Shown in pieces: positions 43,594 to 50,173 of a stretch of DNA of 50,173 bases. The stretch's first letter is position 1. The number at the start of each line of letters is the position of its first letter. Below the pieces are notes generated by a model. It was not told where the DNA came from. It saw only the letters and a program-made list of their open reading frames with translations, and ran no database searches. The position numbers and the translations under genes are program-made. Source of the stretch: CAYNRA01 sp046296415 (GTDB lineage: Bacteria > Bacteroidota > Bacteroidia > Cytophagales > Spirosomataceae); assembly GCA_046296415.1 (NCBI GenBank), contig JBKBLN010000006.1:1-50173 (forward strand), read 5' to 3'.

Positions 43594-45258
43594 ATGAATA
43601 ATCGAAGACAATTTTTGAAGACCAGTTTATTGGCTGGAGCGGCTATTCCCATGACGGGATTTGAAAATCCTGAACCCGAGGAAATCCGACCTAAAGGGTC
43701 AGGGAAAACAGGAAAAATTACCCTATTGCAAACAACGGATGTACATTGCCAACTCCATGCGCATGATGAATTATTCTGGGAGGATAATCAATTGACCTTT
43801 CGAAAGACAGGGGGATATGCCCATTTAGCAACTGCTTTGGATGAATTAAGGAAGGAAAATCCTCAAAATACGGTGGTCGTCGATACGGGGGATATGTTTC
43901 AGGGTAGTTTACTTTCTTTGCGGACTTCTGGGGAGGCCTTGGTTCCAATCTTAAATGCCTTACCATACGATGTATATTTGCCAGGAAACTGGGAAGTGGT
44001 CTATCAAAAAAAGAGTATGCAGAATTTGATGGGGTCATTGATGGCTCCTAAAGTATGCACCAACATGTTTCATGATTTGGGGGAAGGGAAAAAAGGTGAA
44101 TTTATCTTTCAACCCTACCATATCATACAAAAAATGGGGATCAAAATTGGATTTATTGGGTATACAGATCCTATGGTCCCTATTCGGCAATCGCCACATT
44201 ATTCTTACGGGATAACCTATACAGAGCCTAAAGAGAATATAGCCCATTATGTGGATGTATTACGAAATCAAGAAAAGTGCGCTTTCGTGATATTACTTTC
44301 TCATTTGGGTTTGTCGCAACAAATTGCCTTGGGGAATGATCCGGTTTGTGCAGGAGTGGATTACATATTTGGAGCAGACACTCATGAGCGGGTTCGTAAG
44401 CCAATCGAAACTCAGTATACAAAAATCGTTGAACCGGGTGCCTTTGGTTCATTCATCGGAAAACTGGAACTGGAGGTTCGAGAGGGGGAGATTGTGGGAG
44501 ATCGGTATGAATTAGTCGAGGTTAATCCCAAAAAATACCCTGCGAAGAAGGAGATCCAACGATTGATAGAGGAATTAGAAAAGCCACACCGGCCGGAGAT
44601 ACAAAAGGTGCTGGGCTATTCCAAAACCCCATTGTATCGCAATATGGTAGTGGAAAATACCATCGACACCTTGATTGTGGATTCTATCAAATCGTTTGTT
44701 GAATCGGATATTGTCTTGTCCAATGGATTTCGTTTTTGTCCCCCCAAAGTGGCGGGAAAAAACGGGATGGTGGAGATCACGGAGGGGTATTTATATGATA
44801 TGATTCCTGTGGAGTCGGAGATAAAAATAGGAGAGGTAACCGGTCAGCAGATCAAGAATTGGCTAGAGAAGGAATTACAAAATGTCTTTGCGGAGGATGC
44901 TTCAAAACGATTTGGAGGTTGGATGGTCCGATTTAATGGGATGAAAGTAGAGTTTGAGGCGTATGCTCCTTTTCCAAATCGAGTGAAAAAAATCTTGATT
45001 GCAAACAAACCATTGGACCCACAAAAGACGTATACATTAAGTGCTTGTGAGCGTGAGGGGGATCCTGCGGACATGTTGTGTCGAATGCGTGGAGTAAAAA
45101 ATATCCGAGGCGCCGGGATTTCGATGCATGATTGTGTTCGTCGGTATTTAAAAGAAAATTCGCCCGTCGACCTCTCGTTGCGGCACGATGCCAAAATATT
45201 GGATGGTCCACAGACTTTATTGAGCCAGGTCCATGGAGTCGATTATGAATTTCGTTGA
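43594..45258 (+). CDS. SoxB-like metallophosphatase/5'-nucleotidase-family protein
   Basis: A 554-residue protein with a Tat-type leader (RRQFLKTSLLAGAAIPM). The metallophosphatase domain has TTDVHCQL (D49, H51), VVDTGDMFQGS, LPGNWEVVY (GNWE in place of the GNHE of ordinary nucleotidases, as in SoxB) and FGADTHERV. The 5'-nucleotidase C-terminal domain has DIVLSNGFRFCPP. SoxB is a di-manganese thiosulfohydrolase that releases sulfate from SoxYZ-bound sulfane. SoxYZ, SoxXA and SoxCD are all absent here, so a different carrier, perhaps DsrE, or a partial pathway is implied. A nucleotidase role cannot be fully excluded. Confidence 0.85.
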   Translation: MNNRRQFLKTSLLAGAAIPMTGFENPEPEEIRPKGSGKTGKITLLQTTDVHCQLHAHDELFWEDNQLTFRKTGGYAHLATALDELRKENPQNTVVVDTGDMFQGSLLSLRTSGEALVPILNALPYDVYLPGNWEVVYQKKSMQNLMGSLMAPKVCTNMFHDLGEGKKGEFIFQPYHIIQKMGIKIGFIGYTDPMVPIRQSPHYSYGITYTEPKENIAHYVDVLRNQEKCAFVILLSHLGLSQQIALGNDPVCAGVDYIFGADTHERVRKPIETQYTKIVEPGAFGSFIGKLELEVREGEIVGDRYELVEVNPKKYPAKKEIQRLIEELEKPHRPEIQKVLGYSKTPLYRNMVVENTIDTLIVDSIKSFVESDIVLSNGFRFCPPKVAGKNGMVEITEGYLYDMIPVESEIKIGEVTGQQIKNWLEKELQNVFAEDASKRFGGWMVRFNGMKVEFEAYAPFPNRVKKILIANKPLDPQKTYTLSACEREGDPADMLCRMRGVKNIRGAGISMHDCVRRYLKENSPVDLSLRHDAKILDGPQTLLSQVHGVDYEFR

Positions 45259-45263
45259 GACTT

Positions 45264-45277
45264 GTAACATTTGTCAC
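45264..45277 (+). promoter_or_regulatory. Crp/Fnr-like palindrome upstream of the porin gene
   Basis: GTAACATTTGTCAC, one base from the SQR site. It begins 6 nt after the soxB-like stop, and TAATTTTG (45300-45307) follows after exactly 22 nt. A separate perfect 14-bp palindrome ATGACCTAGGTCAT lies at 45287-45300 between them and overlaps the first base of the box. Confidence 0.68.
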
Positions 45278-45286
45278 GGAAAAGGG

Positions 45287-45300
45287 ATGACCTAGGTCAT
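45287..45300. promoter_or_regulatory. perfect 14-bp palindrome ATGACCTAGGTCAT
   Basis: A fully self-complementary 14-mer in the -20 to -7 region of the porin promoter, well placed for a repressor. It is not present before the other two sulfur-locus promoters, so it would give the porin unit additional control. Confidence 0.5.
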
Positions 45301-45324
45301 AATTTTGAGGAAAAATCGGAAGTT

Positions 45325-46713
45325 ATGACGTGGAAATCAGTTCGTTGGATCATTTTACTGGGGATGTTGCATCCGGTATTTGGGCAAGGGATTCATTCGG
45401 GCCATGACCACGAAATGCCAAAGGATACCAATACGCTCGGTCATTTTTTTGAAAAGGGTCGATTTTATGGTCATGCTCGTTCTTTTTTTTCTTCGACGGT
45501 CAATCAGGGCGCATTGGTGGATTCTTATGCGCAGGGAGTTGGGGCTGGGATTGGTTATGAAACCCCTATTTTCCTTCGTCATTTTCAGGTTGGTTTATCG
45601 GGATTCTTCATGTTCAATCTTTTTTCCTCTGATTTAGCGGCGGTAGATCCAACTACGGGGCAAGGAAATCGATACGAGGTAGGTCTGTTTGATATTCAAG
45701 AACCGAATGATCATGAGGATTTAGATCGGCTGGAGGAATTGTTTGTGAAGGTTCATTTACCCCTCAAAACACAGCTAACGATAGGAAGACAGGTGCCAAA
45801 CATGCCCTTTGTTAATCCACAAGATGGTCGGATGCGGCCAACGTTAATTGAAGCGGTTGTTTTAGAAAATAAGCAAATGAAGGGAGTTACGTGGCATGGA
45901 TCGTACGTTTGGCGTATTTCTCCAAGGTCTACGGTGGAGTGGTTTACGATTGGCGAGAGCATTGGAATTTATCCGAGTGGTGTATTTCCCAATGGAAGGC
46001 CGGCTTCCTTTCACGGCTCGTTGGAATCAAAGGGAATTTTTCAGCTTGGATTACAAGCCAAGAAAGGGCCATGGCGGTACCAGATTTGGGACACATTTGT
46101 CGAGAATATTCTCCATACTCAACTCGGAAAGCTAGAATATCAGCAAACGAGGTGGTTGTGGGGAGCCCAACTGATACGACAACAACCGATAGGACACGGA
46201 GGTGTCGAGGCGCAAGAGGGGCGATATATTGAAGAAGCGGACCGTCCTTGGATTGTCTCGGGCCGAGTCGGATACCGGTCGGATCGGTGGGATATGAACG
46301 TCAATGCCACTCACATTGGAGGTACTGGTCGTTATTTGTTACCCAGGGAATGGGGCCGAGAACCCTTTTATACGTTTATGGCCAGAGAGCGAAATGAGGG
46401 AATGGGCGGTGTGACAGCGGTTACTACCAATCTTTTTTTCAAACCAGAAAAGCACATACGGCTTGAAGTAAGTACGGGATATTTTCATACCCCCGACGTG
46501 AAAAATTTCGAACGAAACAAATATGGATTGCCGTCGTATGTTCAAACGAACGTAGGATTGACCTACCAATTTGATCATTTTTTAAAAGGACTTACCCTTC
46601 AAACCCTGATTGTTCGAAAAGATCGGGTAGGAGAAACTTATGAAAACCCTCGTTTTGTTTTTAATAAAGTCGAAATGACGCACTTGAATTTTATTTTGAA
46701 TTACCACTATTAA
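45325..46713 (+). CDS. outer-membrane porin (OprD-like) of the sulfur locus
   Basis: A 462-residue protein from ATG 45325, which is preceded by a GAGGAAAA ribosome-binding sequence; the TTG at 45271 is not favoured. A signal peptide (WIILLGMLHPVFGQ) and a His-rich mature start (HSGHDHEMP) lead into a beta-barrel pattern ending LNFILNYHY, with a terminal aromatic. LTIGRQVPNMPFVNPQDGRM and ARSFFSSTVNQG resemble OprD-type porins. It heads a unit with two sulfur-transport half-proteins and likely lets thiosulfate or polysulfide into the periplasm. Confidence 0.8.
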   Translation: MTWKSVRWIILLGMLHPVFGQGIHSGHDHEMPKDTNTLGHFFEKGRFYGHARSFFSSTVNQGALVDSYAQGVGAGIGYETPIFLRHFQVGLSGFFMFNLFSSDLAAVDPTTGQGNRYEVGLFDIQEPNDHEDLDRLEELFVKVHLPLKTQLTIGRQVPNMPFVNPQDGRMRPTLIEAVVLENKQMKGVTWHGSYVWRISPRSTVEWFTIGESIGIYPSGVFPNGRPASFHGSLESKGIFQLGLQAKKGPWRYQIWDTFVENILHTQLGKLEYQQTRWLWGAQLIRQQPIGHGGVEAQEGRYIEEADRPWIVSGRVGYRSDRWDMNVNATHIGGTGRYLLPREWGREPFYTFMARERNEGMGGVTAVTTNLFFKPEKHIRLEVSTGYFHTPDVKNFERNKYGLPSYVQTNVGLTYQFDHFLKGLTLQTLIVRKDRVGETYENPRFVFNKVEMTHLNFILNYHY

Positions 46714-46725
46714 CATGACTCGCAC

Positions 46726-47301
46726 ATGGAAAAATTACTAGAAATCGTTCGTCAACCGTGGCCTTGGTATGTGGCCGGCCCATTAATTGGATTAACCGTA
46801 CCAACTTTGTTATTGATTGGGAATAAGTCCTTTGGGATTTCCTCCTCTCTGCGGCACATCTGTGCAGCCTGTATTCCGGCCAATATTTCTTTTTTCAAGT
46901 ACGATTGGAAGAAAGAGATTTGGAATTTGGTTTTTGTTTTGGGTGTATTTTTTGGTGGCCTGATAGCCACCCAAATGTTGGCCAATCCGAGTGATTTTGT
47001 TTTATCGGAGGCAACGAAATCGGATTTATCGGCCTTGGGAATCCAAGATTTCTCAGGTTTAATGCCGGCGGATCTATTTTCAACCGAAGTTCTATTTAGT
47101 TTGAAGGGACTCATCTTTTTCGTGTTTGGCGGCTTTTTAGTCGGCTTCGGCACACGGTATGCCGGTGGATGTACATCGGGTCATGCCATTATGGGCTTAT
47201 CGACCCTGCAATGGCCGTCTTTGATTGCGACGTGCTGCTTTATGGTTGGTGGATTTGCCATGACCCATTTGATTCTACCTTTTTTATTCACCTTATTTTA
47301 A
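46726..47301 (+). CDS. YeeE/YedE-family sulfur transport half-protein 1
   Basis: A 191-residue inner-membrane protein with about four helices. GTRYAGGCTSGHAIMGLSTLQ is the YeeE/YedE signature, whose Cys conducts thiosulfate in TsuA-type transporters. It is half the size of the fused family members. The second half is the next gene, starting 9 nt downstream. Confidence 0.87.
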   Translation: MEKLLEIVRQPWPWYVAGPLIGLTVPTLLLIGNKSFGISSSLRHICAACIPANISFFKYDWKKEIWNLVFVLGVFFGGLIATQMLANPSDFVLSEATKSDLSALGIQDFSGLMPADLFSTEVLFSLKGLIFFVFGGFLVGFGTRYAGGCTSGHAIMGLSTLQWPSLIATCCFMVGGFAMTHLILPFLFTLF

Positions 47302-47310
47302 TTGAAAATC

Positions 47311-47811
47311 ATGTCTCAAATAGTAAATAATACACCGAATTTGGAAGTTGAGGAGTTCGTATGCGAAGCTCCCAACGATATGAAAAGAGAAGAAACTTGG
47401 GTAGATAATCTCAAATACCTCGTGGTTGGAATTTTGTTTGGAATTGTATTTGTGAAGGCTGAAATCATTTCCTGGTTCCGGATCCAAGAAATGTTTCGCC
47501 TCCAGAGCTTCCACATGTACGGTGTGATTGGCAGTGCCGTTGTGGTGGGCATGATTTCGGTTCTTTTGATCAAGAAATTTAATATCAAGACACTACAGGG
47601 CGAGGAGGTAGTGTTTCATCCGAAAAAATTTCAGAAAGGACAGGTCATTGGCGGATTAATCTTTGGATTAGGCTGGGCGATCACCGGTGCGTGTCCGGGC
47701 CCTTTATTTGCCCAAATTGGTAGTGGCTATGTGGTTGTGATCGCTACATTGTTAAGTGCTATAGCCGGGACATGGACGTACGGTTTACTGCGCGATAAAT
47801 TACCCAACTAA
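47311..47811 (+). CDS. YeeE/YedE (DUF6691-type) sulfur transport half-protein 2
   Basis: A 166-residue inner-membrane protein from ATG 47311 (TTG 47302 is less likely). It has a soluble acidic N-terminus of about 35 residues, then about four helices. GWAITGACPGPLFAQIGSG holds the family's second conserved Cys. It should pair with the first half to form a pseudo-dimeric channel for thiosulfate or another reduced sulfur species. Confidence 0.86.
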   Translation: MSQIVNNTPNLEVEEFVCEAPNDMKREETWVDNLKYLVVGILFGIVFVKAEIISWFRIQEMFRLQSFHMYGVIGSAVVVGMISVLLIKKFNIKTLQGEEVVFHPKKFQKGQVIGGLIFGLGWAITGACPGPLFAQIGSGYVVVIATLLSAIAGTWTYGLLRDKLPN

Positions 47812-47816
47812 GCACT

Positions 47817-48686
47817 ATGGCTGTTCGTTCGTCTATTCCCGTACTTTGTATTGACAGCTATCCACGGGTAGTTGGTGGTCGACACTTGGTGTATATGTCG
47901 CGGCTGGAAGACTTGATTCAAGCCATGAAAGGCACCGATCAACCTCATACGCATGACTTTTACTTGGTGGTGTATGTGGAACAGGGGAGCGGACAGCATG
48001 TTATTGATTTTAAAACCTACGATATCCGACCCAACCAGCTCTTTTTTTTATCACCAGGACAGGTGCATAATTGGGACTTGTCGGAGGATATAAAAGGATA
48101 TACGATTTTTTTTGAAGCTCAATTTTTTACCGCGATGTACCCTCAGCGGTTGTATGAGTATTCGTTTTTTCATACCCTACAGCATAGCCCTGAATTACTT
48201 TTTGATCGACCTACCGACGAGTTATCCCATTTATTTGAAGGGGCTTTTTTGTGCTATCATACCGAGCAAATGCCACGGGAGGGTATGCTTCAGGCGTACT
48301 TATTTTTAATTCTAGAGCATGCCCAACGGCACTACAAATCGGAGCAAATTGGAGAGTTACAAGGCCACTACCGCAAAGTTCGACAGTTTGAAGAATTGGT
48401 CAATCAACATTTTATTCAAGATCGGGAGGTACGATCCTTCGCCCAGCGGATGCACCTATCCCCCAATTATTTGAATGCCATCTGCAAAACGTATTTGAAC
48501 AAAACGGCCAGTCAACTGATCCAGGAACGCGTTTTGGTGGAGGCCCAACGGTTGCTGACGCATACTTCGATGAGTATCAAGGAGATCAGCTACCATCTGC
48601 ATTTTAAAGACACCTCTTATTTTTCTCGGTTTTTTCGAAAAATGACCGGTTATTCTCCCTTGGAGTTCAAGCAGCAAGTCGTCTAG
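47817..48686 (+). CDS. AraC-family transcriptional regulator
   Basis: A 289-residue regulator. An N-terminal cupin (HTHDFYLVVYVEQGSGQHVI, LSPGQVHNWDL) at about 35-150 and a C-terminal double helix-turn-helix (VRSFAQRMHLSPNYLNAICK; DTSYFSRFFRKMTGYSPLEF) are clear. It begins 5 nt after the transporter gene and ends 77 nt before the SQR gene. It is a likely local regulator. The shared promoter palindromes, however, look like Crp/Fnr rather than AraC sites. Confidence 0.93.
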   Translation: MAVRSSIPVLCIDSYPRVVGGRHLVYMSRLEDLIQAMKGTDQPHTHDFYLVVYVEQGSGQHVIDFKTYDIRPNQLFFLSPGQVHNWDLSEDIKGYTIFFEAQFFTAMYPQRLYEYSFFHTLQHSPELLFDRPTDELSHLFEGAFLCYHTEQMPREGMLQAYLFLILEHAQRHYKSEQIGELQGHYRKVRQFEELVNQHFIQDREVRSFAQRMHLSPNYLNAICKTYLNKTASQLIQERVLVEAQRLLTHTSMSIKEISYHLHFKDTSYFSRFFRKMTGYSPLEFKQQVV

Positions 48687-48695
48687 GTCTATCGC

Positions 48696-48709
48696 GTGAC
48701 ATTTGTCAC
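48696..48709 (+). promoter_or_regulatory. Crp/Fnr-like palindrome upstream of the SQR gene
   Basis: GTGACATTTGTCAC is a perfect 6-2-6 inverted repeat. CATATTTG (48732-48739), one base from TAnnTTTG, follows after exactly 22 nt, as in the two other sulfur promoters. Confidence 0.68.
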
Positions 48710-48763
48710 ACAATTTAATCTAGGAAAAATCCATATTTGAGTACGAATTAACCTCAACTACTC

Positions 48764-49969
48764 ATGGAAAAAAAATACGATGTTCTGATTGTCGGAGGGG
48801 GCAACGCAGGACTATCCGCTGCGGCGCAATTGGTACGTAAGCGATCCTCACTTCGCATTGGACTTATTGAGCCATCCGACAAGCATTACTATCAACCAGC
48901 CTGGACGCTTGTAGGTGCAGGCGAGTTTGCCATTCAGGATACAGTTAAGTCGGAAAAGAATTTCATTCCAGCGGGCGTTGACTGGATTCGGGAGGCGGTG
49001 GCTACCTTTCAACCCGTAGAAAAAACCGTGACCACGCAGACGGGAAGGGTATTTGGATATCGTGCGTTGATTGTAGCCCCGGGTATCCAATTGGACTGGG
49101 GGAAAATTGACGGGCTGTTGGCCACATTGGGAGAACATCAAGTAACCTCGAATTATTCATTTGAGCATGCCCCATTCACCTGGGAAATGATACGCAACAT
49201 GACCTCCGGCCGAGCGGTGTTTACCAATCCATCCTCCCCGATAAAATGTGGAGGAGCGCCGCATAAAATCATGTATTTGGCCTGTGATTATTGGAAAAAG
49301 AAAGGAGTTTTGGATCAAATTGAGGTACATTACTTATCCGGGGCTGGAGGAATCTTTGCCGTTCCGGAATATGCTGCCACCTTAAAGAAAGTAGTCGCAG
49401 ATTATGGTATTCACACCCACTTTTTGACCAATACCCTCGCCGTCGATGGACCTTCGCAAACTGTTTTCTTTGAATCTAAAAATGAAATAGGCGATCTCAA
49501 AAAAGACTCGCTGACATTTGATTTTCTACATGCCGTTCCACCGCAATCGGCTCCCCAATTTATTAAAGAAAGCTCATTGGCGGATGAAAAAAACATGTAC
49601 GGGTATGTTGAAATCGATAAGCATACGCTTCAGCATGTTCGATTCCCTGAAATTTTTGCATGTGGCGATTGTACTAATGCCCCTTGTAGTAAAACGGGGG
49701 CGGCGATTCGGAAGCAGGTGCCCGTGGTGGTCGAAAATCTCCTCGCAGTCTTGGATGGAAAAACCCTTTCGGCTTCGTATACAGGGTATAGTGCATGTCC
49801 CATCCCAACACAATATGGAAAATTGATGCTGGCAGAATTTGATTATTCGAATACCCCGACCATGACTTTCCCAATTGACCAGACAAAGCCGCGCCGAACG
49901 ATGTGGTTCATGAAAAAATATGTATTGCCTTGGTTGTACTGGAATAAGATTTTGAAAGGGACGGCGTGA
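48764..49969 (+). CDS. sulfide:quinone oxidoreductase, SQOR (type II)-like
   Basis: A 401-residue flavoprotein of the SQR family. The FAD motif is DVLIVGGGNAGLSAAAQL (residues 6-23). PIKCGGAPHKIMYLA holds C162 and TGYSACPIP holds C345, the redox cysteine pair of mitochondrial-like SQOR; bacterial type I enzymes carry a third Cys. CGDCTNAPCSKTGAAI near residue 305 is the second FAD contact. The C-terminal amphipathic YVLPWLYWNKILKG would seat it on the membrane. It oxidises sulfide, delivers electrons to quinone and passes sulfane to an acceptor, complementing the thiosulfate enzymes upstream. Confidence 0.93.
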   Translation: MEKKYDVLIVGGGNAGLSAAAQLVRKRSSLRIGLIEPSDKHYYQPAWTLVGAGEFAIQDTVKSEKNFIPAGVDWIREAVATFQPVEKTVTTQTGRVFGYRALIVAPGIQLDWGKIDGLLATLGEHQVTSNYSFEHAPFTWEMIRNMTSGRAVFTNPSSPIKCGGAPHKIMYLACDYWKKKGVLDQIEVHYLSGAGGIFAVPEYAATLKKVVADYGIHTHFLTNTLAVDGPSQTVFFESKNEIGDLKKDSLTFDFLHAVPPQSAPQFIKESSLADEKNMYGYVEIDKHTLQHVRFPEIFACGDCTNAPCSKTGAAIRKQVPVVVENLLAVLDGKTLSASYTGYSACPIPTQYGKLMLAEFDYSNTPTMTFPIDQTKPRRTMWFMKKYVLPWLYWNKILKGTA

Positions 49970-49995
49970 GAGGAGTGATGAGTGTAGAGCGTTGA

Positions 49996-50107
49996 GAGAT
50001 GAGTGCAAAGAGATGAGTGCAGGGAGATGAGTGCAAAGAGATGAGTGCAGAGAGATGAGTGCAGGGAGATGAGTGCAAAGAGATGAGTGCAGAGAGATGA
50101 GTGCTCA
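49996..50107. repeat. 14-bp tandem repeat, eight units
   Basis: Unit GAGATGAGTGCANN, repeated eight times without gaps and followed by a degenerate ninth unit (GAGAAGAGTGGTCA). The last two bases vary in the order AA, GG, AA, GA, GG, AA, GA, then TCA, so units 2-7 form two copies of a 42-bp higher-order period. It begins 26 nt after the SQR stop. A GTGGTCA/TGACCAC inverted repeat follows at 50115-50136. Confidence 0.92.
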
Positions 50108-50173
50108 GAGAAGAGTGGTCATAGATCTGTGACCACAGAGTAGGTCATAAACGACAGAGCAAATACACACATG

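Noticed and set aside
45271..45324. TTG start for the porin
   Set aside because: It would lie over the promoter palindromes; ATG 45325 has a good ribosome-binding sequence and signal peptide.
48696..48709. Binding site of the adjacent AraC regulator
   Set aside because: AraC proteins usually bind direct repeats; the strict palindrome and class II spacing fit Crp/Fnr better, so this is not claimed.
49996..50121. Possible CRISPR array
   Set aside because: Units are 14 bp and directly abutting, with no unique spacers; this is a simple tandem repeat.

Overview
The window comes from a Bacteroidota genome, most likely of the Cytophagales type. The basis is a SusC/SusD pair with a lipoprotein signal, SprB-type adhesin repeats, a TANFOR/Fn3 secreted protein, hybrid propeller/Y_Y_Y LytS-type sensing with LytTR regulators, a DUF5690 membrane protein, and TAnnTTTG promoter boxes. 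No rRNA, tRNA, CRISPR array, insertion sequence or integrase was found. All functions are read from the sequence and from remembered family motifs; no database search was run.

Layout. 1-966: a CpsB/YwqE-type PHP phosphatase. 968-10972: a phosphonate/organophosphate locus. A leftward unit holds susC, susD, a PhnZ-like HD oxygenase and a secreted alkaline-phosphatase-superfamily enzyme. A rightward pair holds a phosphonatase-like HAD hydrolase and a TIGR03364-like FAD oxidoreductase, with a convergent DUF5690 membrane protein. 11152-11925: a YgiD-type extradiol dioxygenase, followed by a gene-free stretch with palindromic repeats. 12513-16689: a LytS-like propeller histidine kinase, its LytTR response regulator and a solo LytTR protein. 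16727-23146: a 2139-residue Rhs/YD polymorphic-toxin protein with a variable, AT-rich C-terminus. 23431-27048: a CARDB/SprB/LamG adhesin.

27184-31256: three overlapping AT-rich genes encoding an FGE-sulfatase-fold protein, an LRR-Roc-COR-TIR GTPase and a small membrane protein. I regard this as a candidate undescribed defence or conflict system. A decayed PIN toxin remnant follows on the minus strand. 31799-34437: a two-subunit molybdenum hydroxylase of the IorAB type, closed by a clear terminator. 34772-35347: an abundant-looking secreted protein with its own terminator.

35887-41749: a TANFOR-type secreted protein with a GH19-like lytic C-terminus and a downstream secreted immunity candidate, then a second, leaderless toxin/immunity cassette. 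The cassettes share a nearly identical 196-bp 5' segment and an identical 37-bp 3' segment. They are surrounded by palindromic elements with compensatory changes, one of which is translated in frame.

42068-49969: a reduced-sulfur oxidation locus of three transcription units: TsdA-like cytochrome, DsrE and SoxB-like; porin, two YeeE/YedE half-transporters and an AraC regulator; and sulfide:quinone oxidoreductase. Each of the three promoters carries a GTrACnnnnGTyAC palindrome exactly 22 nt upstream of a TAnnTTTG-like box, which suggests one Crp/Fnr-like regulon. The window ends in a 14-bp tandem repeat.
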